64,000 bases of DNA from Streptomyces sp. LBL (GTDB lineage: Bacteria; Actinomycetota; Actinomycetes; Streptomycetales; Streptomycetaceae): positions 290,982 to 354,981 of the forward strand of contig NZ_JARXYX010000003.1 in assembly GCF_029893585.1 (NCBI RefSeq), read 5' to 3'. The notes beneath the pieces are model-generated. The model searched no databases. It had not been told where the DNA came from and worked only from the letters and a program-made list of their open reading frames with translations. Positions 36,232-44,159 of this stretch are shown here, piece after piece (positions within the stretch are counted from its first letter, which is position 1; each line of letters opens with the position of its first letter). The translations under genes were made by a program, and so were the position numbers.

Positions 36232-37104
36232 ATGGAGACATACGAACACGAAGCACTGGAAGCGGTGACCACGCGTCCCGTGCACCCCTACCGGACGCTC
36301 ACGGTCGAACGGATCACCCCCGTTCTGGGCGCGGAGGTCTCAGGCGTCGACCTGTCGACGGAGATCCCGGCGGAGCAACTGGACGAGATACGCACCGCGT
36401 TCCGCGATCACCACGTCCTGGTCTTCCGCAATCAGACGATCACCGTCGAGGACCAAAGGCGTTTCGCCGCTGCCTTCGGCGAGCTGCGTCCCGTCAACCC
36501 GCCGCCGCCCGAGGGGGACCCGTACGTCCTGGAGATCCGCACGACGCCGGCCGCGGCGAACGTGGCGGGCAACGGCTGGCACGCCGACGGCACCGCCGAC
36601 GCCGAACCGTCGCTGGGGTCGATGCTCTACATCACCGAGATCCCCGAGCCGGGCTGCGGCGGCGACACCCTCTTCGCCAACATGCACCTCGCCTACGACA
36701 TGCTCTCGCCTGCCATGCGCTCCCTGCTGGACCCGCTCACCGCCATACACGACGGCGCCCAGGCCCTCGCGGGTTACACCCCGCCCGCGGACTACGTCAT
36801 CCCCAAGAGCGAGCACCCGCTCGTCGCCCGGCATCCCGAGACCGACCGCAAGCTGCTCTACGTCAACAAGGCCTACACCAGCCGCGTCCCGCAGCTCTCC
36901 GCCCAGGAGAGCCAGGCCCTGCTCGACATGCTCTTCGACACCATCGCCTGCAGGCCGATCCTGCACTGCCGCGTTCGCTGGACCCCTGGCACCCTCGTCT
37001 TCTGGGACAACCGCTGCGTTCAGCATCACGCGACGTACGACTACTACCCCTACGCTCGCTACGGCCGGCGCGTCGCCATCAACGGCGGCCCCGTCAAGGG
37101 CTGA
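36232..37104 (+). CDS. TauD/TfdA-type Fe(II)/2-oxoglutarate dioxygenase
   Basis: 290 residues from the ATG at 36232, 6 bases after GGAGG; the ATG at 36226 touches the GGAGG and is unlikely. The iron site is visible as 'GWHADGTADAEPSLGSML' (HxD, near residue 118) and the distal His in 'DNRCVQHHATYDYYP', followed by 'YGRRVAINGG' with the 2-oxoglutarate Arg. Typical TauD opening 'ITPVLGAEVSGVDLS' is present. Detoxin/rimosamide loci carry a TauD-like enzyme thought to hydroxylate the proline-derived ring. Here it is the last gene of the NRPS operon, closed by a strong hairpin. Confidence 0.9.
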   Translation: METYEHEALEAVTTRPVHPYRTLTVERITPVLGAEVSGVDLSTEIPAEQLDEIRTAFRDHHVLVFRNQTITVEDQRRFAAAFGELRPVNPPPPEGDPYVLEIRTTPAAANVAGNGWHADGTADAEPSLGSMLYITEIPEPGCGGDTLFANMHLAYDMLSPAMRSLLDPLTAIHDGAQALAGYTPPADYVIPKSEHPLVARHPETDRKLLYVNKAYTSRVPQLSAQESQALLDMLFDTIACRPILHCRVRWTPGTLVFWDNRCVQHHATYDYYPYARYGRRVAINGGPVKG

Positions 37105-37120
37105 CGGCGCGACCGGAGAA

Positions 37121-37158
37121 GGCGTCGTGCACGGACCGTGAGATCCGTGCACGACGCC
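37121..37158. terminator. Strong terminator at the end of the NRPS operon
   Basis: Perfect 15-bp stem GGCGTCGTGCACGGA / TCCGTGCACGACGCC with 8-base loop, between convergent genes (dioxygenase + and YigZ-like -). It marks the right border of the biosynthetic operon. Confidence 0.9.
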
Positions 37159-37202
37159 TCACCGGTCACCCGACAATCGGCCGGGCCATGTCCCCTGCGG
37201 CT

Positions 37203-37841
37203 TCACACCCGCGGCGACGCGTCCCCGTATGCCTCTCCGCCCAGTTCGAACGCGGCGGTACCGGCCGTCGCGTCGGCCAGCCAGGCCCGGAACGTCTCCA
37301 CCTCGGCGTCCGGCAGCCCGATCTCGAGGGTGACCGCCTCGCCGTAGCGCACGTCCCGCACCTCGCGTCCGGTGGCCCGCAGATCGTTCTGGATCTTGCC
37401 CGCCCGCTGGTGGTCCACCGTCACCGTGGCGAGGCGGAACCGGCGGCGGGTGAGCGAGCCGAGGGTGTCGAGCGCTTCGCCGACGGCTCCGCCGTACGCC
37501 CTGATGAGGCCGCCCGCGCCCAGCTTGACGCCGCCGTAGTAGCGGGTGACGACGGCGACGACGTACCGCATGTCGCGGCGCAGCAGCATCTGGAGCATGG
37601 GGACGCCTGCGGTGCCGCCGGGTTCGCCGTCGTCGCTCGCCCTCTGGATCGAGGCGTCGGCGCCGATGACGTACGCGAAGCAGTTGTGCGTGGCGTCCGC
37701 GTGTTGCTTGCGGACGCCGGCGACGAAGTCCTGGGCCTCCCGCTCGGTGGCGACCGGCGCGAGGGCGCACCGGAAGCGGGACCGGTTGACTTCGGTCTCA
37801 TGCACGCCCGCGCGGGCCACTGTGCGGTACTCGTCCTGCAT
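37203..37841 (-). CDS. YigZ/IMPACT family protein (UPF0029)
   Basis: 212 residues, normal size. N-domain signatures: 'NRSRFRCALAPV', 'HNCFAYVIG', 'SDDGEPGGTAGVPMLQML' and 'VVAVVTRYYGGVKLGAGGLIRAYGGAV' are diagnostic of the IMPACT/YigZ domain. A ferredoxin-like C-domain (DUF1949) follows from residue ~140. Eukaryotic IMPACT regulates Gcn2; the bacterial role is unclear (RNA or ribosome-related suggestions). Housekeeping gene, unrelated to the NRPS operon. Confidence 0.92.
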   Translation of the reverse strand: MQDEYRTVARAGVHETEVNRSRFRCALAPVATEREAQDFVAGVRKQHADATHNCFAYVIGADASIQRASDDGEPGGTAGVPMLQMLLRRDMRYVVAVVTRYYGGVKLGAGGLIRAYGGAVGEALDTLGSLTRRRFRLATVTVDHQRAGKIQNDLRATGREVRDVRYGEAVTLEIGLPDAEVETFRAWLADATAGTAAFELGGEAYGDASPRV

Positions 37842-38095
37842 CGGGCCAGCCTATGCGGAGCGGCCGGGCTCGCGGTCGGCCCAGATGCGGTGCCGGTGTC
37901 CTGGACACCCGCCGCACGATCACGGCGGCGGTGTTCCTGACGGGCGTCAAGGCGGTTGCCGGCGTCGCGGTGGTGCCGGTGGTACCTGTGGCGACGTATC
38001 TGACGTCCGACGTGGTCGTTCCGGTCATCCGCGAGATCTCCCGCCGCCGAGCAGGACCGGACCGGAGCGCCGCCCGCGCGTCCATGTCGGCCGGA
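37842..38095. other. Intergenic region, nothing assigned
   Basis: 254 bases. A plus-strand frame here contains a hydrophobic run ('ITAAVFLTGVKAVAGVAVVP') but has no own stop before the opposite gene and no ribosome site. I see no supported gene. Confidence 0.4.
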
Positions 38096-38644
38096 TCACT
38101 TCTTCTTCTTCTTCCCTCGCGGGACGATCACACGGGTCAGCAGGGCCGCCCCCCAAGTCAGGTCCCGCCAGTCGGTGCCGCGCCAGGCCAGGGCGGCGAT
38201 CGCCGAGGTCGGGAACTTCAGGCGGATCTCGTCCAGCGCGTCGTCGAGGCCGTCCCCGGCCAGGTCGAGGACCAGTTCCTCCAGCCCGGGGTTGTGCCCG
38301 ACCAGGAGCAGCGTGTCGACCTCGGCGGGCACGGCCTGTACGACGCCCAGCAGCTCCGCTGCGTCGGCCCCGTACACCTCCGCTTCGAAACGCACCGGCG
38401 GTGGTGTGCCCCACTGCGCGGAGACCGACTCCCAGGTCTGGCGGGCCCGTACGGCGGTGGAGCACAGGGCGAGGTCCGGCAGCAGGTCGGACTCCGCGAG
38501 GACACGGCCCGCGGCGGGGGCGTCCCGGCGGCCACGCGGTGCGAGTGGGCGTTCGTGATCGGCGACGCCGTCGGGCCAGGCGGACTTGGCGTGCCGCAGC
38601 ACGACCAGGTGACGCAGCGGGCCCGCTCCCGCGCGGGCGATCAT
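38096..38644 (-). CDS. SixA-type histidine phosphatase
   Basis: 182 residues from an ATG at 38644 that overlaps the upstream stop as ATGA. 'RHLVVLRHAKSAWPDG' is the RHG phosphohistidine motif of the SixA branch; 'ERPLAPRGRRDAPAAG', 'CSTAVRARQTW' and the second catalytic His in 'LLLVGHNPGLEELV' follow. SixA removes phosphate from histidine phosphotransfer proteins; many actinobacterial members are of unknown substrate. The protein ends in five lysines ('VPRGKKKKK'). Confidence 0.88.
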   Translation of the reverse strand: MIARAGAGPLRHLVVLRHAKSAWPDGVADHERPLAPRGRRDAPAAGRVLAESDLLPDLALCSTAVRARQTWESVSAQWGTPPPVRFEAEVYGADAAELLGVVQAVPAEVDTLLLVGHNPGLEELVLDLAGDGLDDALDEIRLKFPTSAIAALAWRGTDWRDLTWGAALLTRVIVPRGKKKKK

Positions 38645-39588
38645 GCCGGGGATCCCACGTCGCGGGTGAGTTCGAGACCGAGCAGCCGGTCGGCGTACGC
38701 GTACGTCTCGAAGCGGGCCCCTTCGGGCAGGTCCGAGCTCTCCACCCGCCGCAGGACCCGCAACACCCCGGGCACGTCCAGGTCGTCCTCCCAGGCGGCC
38801 CGCAGCTCTCCACGCACGTCCTCGGGGATGGCCCGCGACGGCTCCCGCGCCCACCCGGCGACCGCCCGCCGCCACCGTACGAGCATGTCCCCCGCGTCCC
38901 CCAGGGCGTCCGCGTCCAGCGGCACGGGCACGTTTCGGCGCCGGGAGAGCAGCGCCAGGCGTACGACGGCGGCGTCGGGGCCCTCCGGAACCCCGCCGTC
39001 AGCGAAGGCGACGGGGGCGACAAGGGTGACAGGGGCGACGGCGAGGTGGACACCGACGGGGGCGTGAGAGGCGGCCTGAGCGGCGCCGGACGTGTGGCGG
39101 CCGTCGGGAACCAGTGCGGTGCCGGACGCGGAGCTGATCCCGGTCGGCGGCCCGCTCCCGGCTCCCGGCCCGTTCCCCGGCAGGGACTCGCCCGCGCCCT
39201 CGCCCTCACTCTCGTCCGCGCCCTCGTCCTCGGCCTCACCGCCCACACGGATCACCTGGGCCACCCTCAGTCCCACCCCGGTGTCCCCGGTGTTCCCGGT
39301 GTCCCCGGTGTTCCCGGTGTCCCCGGTGTTCCCGCTGTCCTCGAACGGCCGAATGCCCAGGGCCGCGGCGCCCGCCCCGAGGCTCGGTTGCTGCCCCGGG
39401 CTGCTCAGCAGCGGCCAGACCGGTGTGCCGCCCATTTCCAGGACACGGACGAGGACGTCGGCGACGAGCAGCACCCGTAGAGCCGTCGTGTCGTTGCCCG
39501 TGACGTGGGCCTCGACCCGGGTCAGGCCACGGCGGGCGGGAGCGGGGTCGACCGGTTCGCCGGTCCGGGCGTCGATGATGCGCAGCAC
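38641..39588 (-). CDS. Conserved actinobacterial protein with NTGDTG repeats
   Basis: About 315 residues from a GTG at 39588 ('VLRIIDARTGEPVDPAPARR'); upstream in-frame ATGs exist. The opening 'LRIIDARTGEPV...RRGLTRVEAHVTGNDTTALRVLLVADVLVRVLEMGGTPVWPLL' and the end 'ALLSRRRNVPVPLDADALGDAGDMLVRWRRAVAGWA...AAWEDDLDVPGVLRVLRRVE' recall the cysteinyl-tRNA synthetase-like fold (catalytic N-part and helical C-part) found in Streptomyces paralogues without aminoacylation motifs. I see no HIGH or KMSKS motif. The centre holds three NTGDTG units and acidic low-complexity sequence. Coupled to the SixA-type gene by ATGA. Function unknown. Confidence 0.6.
   Translation of the reverse strand: MLRIIDARTGEPVDPAPARRGLTRVEAHVTGNDTTALRVLLVADVLVRVLEMGGTPVWPLLSSPGQQPSLGAGAAALGIRPFEDSGNTGDTGNTGDTGNTGDTGVGLRVAQVIRVGGEAEDEGADESEGEGAGESLPGNGPGAGSGPPTGISSASGTALVPDGRHTSGAAQAASHAPVGVHLAVAPVTLVAPVAFADGGVPEGPDAAVVRLALLSRRRNVPVPLDADALGDAGDMLVRWRRAVAGWAREPSRAIPEDVRGELRAAWEDDLDVPGVLRVLRRVESSDLPEGARFETYAYADRLLGLELTRDVGSPA
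39281..39334 (-). repeat. 18-bp in-frame tandem repeat, 3 copies (NTGDTG)
   Basis: Three identical 18-bp units (39281, 39299, 39317) encode Asn-Thr-Gly-Asp-Thr-Gly in the middle of the preceding protein. Confidence 0.95.
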
Positions 39589-39689
39589 GGGCTGAGCGTA
39601 GGCGGGCGGACAGCACCGCGCCACCGCTGAACCGAACACAGGTTCCATCCGGCTCGGATCGGACCGGCTCCGGTCGGCCACCCCGGCGG

Positions 39690-39753
39690 GGATCACCGGC
39701 CGTCCCGACGGGATCACCGGCCGTCCCGACGGGGATCACGGGCGGTCCCGACG
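39690..39753. repeat. 21-bp tandem repeat, 3 copies plus partial
   Basis: Units 39690-39710 and 39711-39731 are identical; 39733-39753 has two changes; a fourth partial copy runs to ~39768. It lies in the 236-base divergent region between the CysRS-like gene and the CoA-binding gene. Confidence 0.9.
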
Positions 39754-39824
39754 GGGAATCACCGGCCACCGCGCGCTGTTGCTCCGTACGCCAGGCAGTC
39801 CGCGAACAGCCCGAGGAGCCCCCG

Positions 39825-40232
39825 GTGTATGGCGACGACGCAACGGTCCGCAAGATCCTCACCGACCTGGGTGACACCTGGGCCGTGGTCGGCCTGTCGT
39901 CGAACCGGCGGCGCGCCGCGTACGGCGTGGCCGAGGTGCTGCAGCGCTACGGCAAGCGGGTCGTGCCGGTCCACCCCAAGGCGGAGACCGTGCACGGCGA
40001 GCAGGGATACGCCTCGCTCGCGGACATTCCCTTCGACGTGGACGTCGTCGACGTGTTCGTGAACAGCGACCTCGCCGGAGCGGTCGCCTCCGAGGCGGCG
40101 GCGAAGGGCGCCGGTGCCGTCTGGTTCCAGCTCGGCGTCGTGGACGAGGCCGCGTTCGACCGCACCCGGGAGGCCGGCCTGGAGATGGTGATGGACCGCT
40201 GCCCCGCCATCGAGATCCCCCGCCTGGGCTGA
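39825..40232 (+). CDS. CoA-binding domain protein (YccU-like)
   Basis: 135 residues from a GTG with GAGGAG ~9 bases upstream. Single CoA_binding (Rossmann) domain: 'TWAVVGLSSNRRRAAYGVAEVLQRYGKRVVPVHP', 'GYASLADIPFDVDVVDVFVNSD' and 'GAGAVWFQLGVVDEAA' are characteristic of the YccU group related to succinyl-CoA synthetase alpha N-domains. No ligase domain is attached. Housekeeping protein of unknown role. Confidence 0.9.
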   Translation: MYGDDATVRKILTDLGDTWAVVGLSSNRRRAAYGVAEVLQRYGKRVVPVHPKAETVHGEQGYASLADIPFDVDVVDVFVNSDLAGAVASEAAAKGAGAVWFQLGVVDEAAFDRTREAGLEMVMDRCPAIEIPRLG

Positions 40233-40440
40233 GCGCTTCCGCATGCGGAGGTCCTGGCCGGTAAAGCTGGTGTACGGGTCACCGTATGCGGAGTGCGTCA
40301 CTGCTCGCCTCCGCGCCCGCCCGCCCGCTCCCACCGCGATGACGACAGCGACCGTCCGGTGAACACCAACGGTCGCGAGCGCCTCCGCCGAGGCCTCCGG
40401 ACGTTCCCCGCCCCCTCGGAGGCACCGGCATAATGCTCGG

Positions 40441-41661
40441 GTGACCTCTACGGCCTCCTCCCCCGACTCCGGTGCTCCGCAACGCTTTCCGGTCGTCGTC
40501 GTGGGTGCCGGTCCCGCCGGGCTCACCATCGGCACCATCCTGCGGGCCGCCTCCGTCGAGTGCCTCGTCCTCGAGACGGAGACGCGCGAGTTCATCGAAC
40601 AGCGGCCCCGGGCGGGAGTCATCGAGGAGTGGGCCGTGCGCGGTCTTCAGCAACGCGGGCTCGCCGACACCCTGTTGGAGCGTGCGCAGCCGCACACCGA
40701 CTGCGAGTTCCGGTTCGGCGGGGAGCGCTTCCGGTTCTCGTACGGCGAACTGACGGGCGCTCACCATTTCGTCTATCCACAGCCGTTGCTGGTGACGGAC
40801 CTGGTGCGTGAGTACGCGGACGTGCGCGGCGGGGAGATTCGGTTCGGCGTCCAGGACGTCCAGGTGCACGACCTGGACACGGACCATCCCTCGGTGTCGT
40901 ACCTCGACGCGGAGACAGGACAACGCGTCGCTGTCGCATGCGGTTTCGTCGCGGGCTGCGACGGGGCACGCGGCGTGACCCGCACCGTCCTCCCCGAGGA
41001 CGCGCACATCATCCGGCACGACTACGGCGTCGGCTGGCTGGCGCTGCTGGCCGAGGCGCCCCCGTCCAACGACTGCGTGGTGTTCGGCATCCACCCGAAC
41101 GGTTTCGCCGGACACATGGCCCGCAGCCCCGAGGTGACCCGCTACTACCTGGAGTGCCCGCCCGGCGACGAGCCGGAGAACTGGTCCCACGAACGGGTCT
41201 GGTCCGAGCTCCAGCAACGGCTCGCGGCGTCCGGCACCGGTCCGCTGATCGAGGGACCGCTGATCGAGAAGCGCGTCCTCGACATGCACAGCTACGTCGT
41301 GGAACCCATGGTGTTCGGCCGGCTCTTCCTCGCCGGGGACGCCGCCCACCTCACCGCGCCCATCGCGGCGAAGGGCATGAACCTCGCCCTGCACGACGCC
41401 TTCCTGCTCGGCGACGCGCTGGTCGCGTACCTCACGAAGGGCGACGAGACCGGCCTCGACGGCTATTCCGAGGCGTGTCTGCGGCGCGTGTGGGACTACC
41501 AGGAGTTCTCGCAGTGGCTCTCGGAGGTGTACCACGGCACCTCGTCGGGCGACGCGTACCGCGCGGGCACCACCTTCGCCCGGCTGCGGCGCCTGTTCAC
41601 CTCCCCCGCCGCGGCGTCGGCCTTCGCCGAGCAGTACCTCGGTACGGCACCCGCCTACTGA
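40441..41661 (+). CDS. pobA: 4-hydroxybenzoate 3-monooxygenase
   Basis: 406 residues from a GTG. FAD motif 'FPVVVVGAGPAGLTIG', the PobA-specific 'RPRAGVIEEWAVRGLQ', the DG motif 'VAGCDGARGVTR' and the GD motif 'LFLAGDAAHLTAPIAAKGMNLALHDAFLLGDAL' are all present; length fits PobA (~394). It converts 4-hydroxybenzoate to protocatechuate with NAD(P)H and oxygen. The pca ring-cleavage genes are not in this window and no PobR-type activator is adjacent, so regulation is not visible. High confidence for the subfamily because of the RAGVIEE block. Confidence 0.9.
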   Translation: MTSTASSPDSGAPQRFPVVVVGAGPAGLTIGTILRAASVECLVLETETREFIEQRPRAGVIEEWAVRGLQQRGLADTLLERAQPHTDCEFRFGGERFRFSYGELTGAHHFVYPQPLLVTDLVREYADVRGGEIRFGVQDVQVHDLDTDHPSVSYLDAETGQRVAVACGFVAGCDGARGVTRTVLPEDAHIIRHDYGVGWLALLAEAPPSNDCVVFGIHPNGFAGHMARSPEVTRYYLECPPGDEPENWSHERVWSELQQRLAASGTGPLIEGPLIEKRVLDMHSYVVEPMVFGRLFLAGDAAHLTAPIAAKGMNLALHDAFLLGDALVAYLTKGDETGLDGYSEACLRRVWDYQEFSQWLSEVYHGTSSGDAYRAGTTFARLRRLFTSPAAASAFAEQYLGTAPAY

Positions 41662-41675
41662 CCTCGCTCCCCGGC

Positions 41676-41705
41676 GGTCGTCCGTCGTGCGGTCGTCCGT
41701 CGTGC
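41676..41705. repeat. 15-bp tandem repeat, 2 copies plus degenerate copies
   Basis: GGTCGTCCGTCGTGC at 41676-41690 and 41691-41705, followed by degenerate copies to 41730, between pobA (+) and the ArsR gene (-). Confidence 0.85.
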
Positions 41706-41737
41706 AGTCGTCCGTGCGGTCGTCCCTCGCGCGGCCG

Positions 41738-42097
41738 TCAGTCGTGTGGCGGCCGGTCGCTGAGCCGGTGGTCGGCCACGTTCAGGGCCTCGTCCACCAG
41801 GCGGCGCAGGTGGCCGTCGCGCAGGGAGTAGATCACCCGCCGGCCCGCCTTGCGGGTGTCCACCAACCCGGCCAGCCGCAGCCGGGCCAGATGCTGGCTG
41901 ACGGCGGGACGCGCCGCCCCGCACGCCTCCGTGAGCGTCGTGACGTCGGCCTCGCCCGCCGTCAGCGCGTGCAGCAGCGTGAGCCGGGTGCGGTCGCCGA
42001 GCAGGGCCAACAGCTCGGCCGCGAGCGCGAACTGTTCCTCGCCGGGGGTACGCGGATGCGCATCATGCGCAGATGATAGGTGCATGCGTGCGCTCAT
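41738..42097 (-). CDS. ArsR/SmtB-family metalloregulator
   Basis: About 119 residues from the ATG at 42097; ATGs at 42085 and 42139 are alternatives. Winged-helix core: 'LLALLGDRTRLTLLHALTAGEADVTTLTEACGAARPAVSQHLARLRLAGLVDTRKAGRRVIYSL' type sequence at residues ~24-95. The alpha-5 metal-site segment reads DGHLRRLVDEALNVADH. CzrA-type proteins use Asp, His, His, His here (DxH...HxxH); Asp, the first His and the last His are present but the third ligand position is Val. Divergent from the cation exporter at 42159, which it should repress. The region 42060-42125 holds palindromic 'TGCGTgcgctcatACGCA'. Confidence 0.85.
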   Translation of the reverse strand: MSARMHLSSAHDAHPRTPGEEQFALAAELLALLGDRTRLTLLHALTAGEADVTTLTEACGAARPAVSQHLARLRLAGLVDTRKAGRRVIYSLRDGHLRRLVDEALNVADHRLSDRPPHD

Positions 42098-42104
42098 ACG
42101 CACA
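42080..42104. promoter_or_regulatory. Candidate ArsR operator
   Basis: Imperfect palindrome TGCGT-gcgctcat-ACGCA (about 42085-42102) at the start of the divergent ArsR/CDF pair, overlapping the first codons of the regulator. Dyads of this sort bind ArsR proteins; the exact boundaries are uncertain. Confidence 0.4.
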
Positions 42105-42158
42105 TAATGGCGTCGTGGGCGCCGTACGTCCACTCCCACGCACCGGAAGGGGCCTCAC

Positions 42159-43277
42159 GTGAGCGACCGGCACGACCACGTCCACGAGCAAGAACACGGA
42201 CCCGCGCACGGCCACGCCCACGGACCCGCGCACGACCAGGCACGCGGCCACAGCCACCCCCGCCCGCAGGCTTCCCCGCCCTCCCTCTCCTCCCGCCTGC
42301 GCCATCGCCTCACCCACCTCCTCACCCCCCACTCCCACGAGAGCGCCGACAAGCTGGACTCCGCCCTGGAGTCCTCGGCCCGCGGCATGCGCGCCCTGTG
42401 GGTCTCGCTGGCGGTGCTCGGCGCGACGGCGCTGGCGCAGGGCGTCGTGGTGGCCGTCTCCGGGTCGGTGGCGCTGCTCGGCGACACCGTGCACAACACC
42501 GCGGACGCGCTGACCGCCGTACCGCTCGGGATCGCCTTCGTGCTGGGCCGGCGGGCGGCGACACGGCGCTTCACCTACGGCTACGGCCGGGCCGAGGATG
42601 TGGCGGGCATCGCGATCGTGCTGACGATCGCCGCGTCCGCGGCCTTCGCGGGCTGGGTGGCGATCGACCGGCTGCTCGACCCGCGCCCGGTCGCTCACCT
42701 CCCGGCGGTCGCGGTGGCCGCGCTGGCCGGTTTCGCGGGCAACGAGTGGGTGGCCCGTTACCGGATCCGGGTGGGCCGGGACATCGGCTCGGCGGCTCTG
42801 GTCGCCGACGGACTGCACGCCCGTACGGACGGATTCACGTCACTGGCCGTGCTGTTGGGCGCGGGAGGCTCGGCGCTGGGATGGCAACTGGCCGACCCGG
42901 TCGTGGGGTTGGCGATCACAGCCGCGATCGCGCTGGTGCTGCGGGACGCGGCGCGTGAGGTGTTCCGACGGGTGATGGACGCCGTCGACCCGGCCCTGGT
43001 GGACCGGGCCGAGCGGGCGCTGCGGGAGGTGGAAGGGGTGCGCGGGGTGGGCGAGTTGCGGCTGCGCTGGATCGGACACCGGCTGCGCGCCGAGGTGGCG
43101 GTCGTCGTGGACGGCGAGACCTCGGTGCGGCAGGCACATGCCGTCGCCGTCGACGCGGAGCACGCCCTGCTGCACGCCGTCCCGCGCCTCACCGCGGCCC
43201 TGGTGCACGCCGACCCGGCCCCCGCGCCCGGCGAGGCTGATCCGCACCACCCCCTCGCCCACCACACGCCGGCCTGA
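42159..43277 (+). CDS. CDF-family cation (zinc-type) efflux protein
   Basis: 372 residues from a GTG with GGAAGGGG upstream. The first ~65 residues are extremely His-rich (HDHVHEQEHGPAHGHAHG), a metal-binding tail typical of ZitB/CzcD-like exporters. Six TM segments follow; TM2 carries 'LLGDTVHNTADAL' (HxxxD) and TM5 'LVADGLHARTDGF', the transport site. The C-terminal cytoplasmic domain (~290-355) has 'IGHRLRAEVAVVVDGETSVRQAHAVA'. The family exports Zn, Co or Cd by proton antiport in the membrane. It is divergent from the ArsR gene, a standard metal-resistance pair. Confidence 0.92.
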   Translation: MSDRHDHVHEQEHGPAHGHAHGPAHDQARGHSHPRPQASPPSLSSRLRHRLTHLLTPHSHESADKLDSALESSARGMRALWVSLAVLGATALAQGVVVAVSGSVALLGDTVHNTADALTAVPLGIAFVLGRRAATRRFTYGYGRAEDVAGIAIVLTIAASAAFAGWVAIDRLLDPRPVAHLPAVAVAALAGFAGNEWVARYRIRVGRDIGSAALVADGLHARTDGFTSLAVLLGAGGSALGWQLADPVVGLAITAAIALVLRDAAREVFRRVMDAVDPALVDRAERALREVEGVRGVGELRLRWIGHRLRAEVAVVVDGETSVRQAHAVAVDAEHALLHAVPRLTAALVHADPAPAPGEADPHHPLAHHTPA

Positions 43278-43493
43278 GGCCAGTGCCGCGACAGGCAATG
43301 TTCGCCCCGTCGCAACACCTGCCGCAGCGCCGGGCGCCTCCGGCCCCTGCAGCACCACCGCGCCCGGCAGTTCCACGAGCGCGTGCCCATGGAGGCGAAC
43401 GAGGCGTTGCGGGCGCCGAGTCGGCGGCACACGACTCCGTTGACGTCGGCCCGGGTGGTGGACAGCGGTCCCACCGGGTGGTGGACAGCGGTC

Positions 43494-44066
43494 TCAGTGC
43501 ACGGGCGGGACCGAGACGGCCATGACCATCTCCATCGGGACGTCGCCCTGATTGCCGTACGTGTGCGGGGCGTTGGCCTCGAAGGTGGCGCTCGCGCCGG
43601 CCGGGACGCGGTACTCCGCGCCATCGACGGTGAGCGTCAGTTCGCCCGCCGTGACATGGACGAGTTCGACCGTGCCGGTGGGGTGCGGGTCGGACGGGCT
43701 GTTGTCGCCGGGCATCAACCGCCAGTCCCACATCTCCAGCGGGCCGGGAGCCTCGGTGCCCGCGAGCAGCCGGTTGTAGCTGCCGGCGTCGGTGTGCCAG
43801 AGCCGGACGGCCTGGTCGGCGGGGACGACCCGGACCTTGGTCCCCTGCTCGTAGTCGAGCAGGGTGGTGATGCTGATCCCGAGCGCGTCACCGATCTTGA
43901 CGACCGTGCCCAGGCTGGGGTTGGTCCGGGCCTGCTCGATCTGGATGAGCATGCCGCGACTCACTCCGGCGCGAGCGGCGAGCGCGTCCAGGGTGAAGTT
44001 GCGGTCGGTGCGCCAGCGCTTGACGTTGCGCGCCAGGGACTGGGTCAGCAGGTCGAGGTCCGACAC
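43494..44066 (-). CDS. XRE-cupin transcriptional regulator
   Basis: 190 residues from a GTG at 44066 with GGACGGA upstream; an upstream ATG at 44099 would add 11 residues but would put the palindrome at 44082-44099 in the coding region. N-terminal XRE helix-turn-helix (~8-65, 'FTLDALAARAGVSRGMLIQIEQARTNPSLGTVVKIGDALG' type) and C-terminal cupin (~115-185, 'HPTGTVELVHVTAGELTLTV', 'VPAGASATFEANAPHTYGN'). Such regulators bind small ligands in the cupin and control amino-acid or amine genes. Divergent from the EamA exporter, which is the probable target. Confidence 0.88.
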   Translation of the reverse strand: MSDLDLLTQSLARNVKRWRTDRNFTLDALAARAGVSRGMLIQIEQARTNPSLGTVVKIGDALGISITTLLDYEQGTKVRVVPADQAVRLWHTDAGSYNRLLAGTEAPGPLEMWDWRLMPGDNSPSDPHPTGTVELVHVTAGELTLTVDGAEYRVPAGASATFEANAPHTYGNQGDVPMEMVMAVSVPPVH

Positions 44067-44081
44067 ATTCCGTCCAATATG

Positions 44082-44099
44082 ATGAATGACAGCATTCAT
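44082..44099. promoter_or_regulatory. Palindromic operator between XRE-cupin and EamA genes
   Basis: ATGAATG-acag-CATTCAT, a perfect 7-bp inverted repeat, with a second dyad (GTGCAC...GTGCAC) at ~44104-44126. It is central in the divergent promoter region and is the probable binding site of the regulator. Confidence 0.55.
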
Positions 44100-44159
44100 T
44101 CGAGTGCACTACGGTGTGGTGCACCGAATCGTTCACCGAACTGTACTGCGAGGCCACCC

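Noticed and set aside
37853..38100. Hydrophobic plus-strand frame downstream of the YigZ-like gene
   Set aside because: It has no ribosome site and runs without a stop deep into the antisense of the SixA-type gene.
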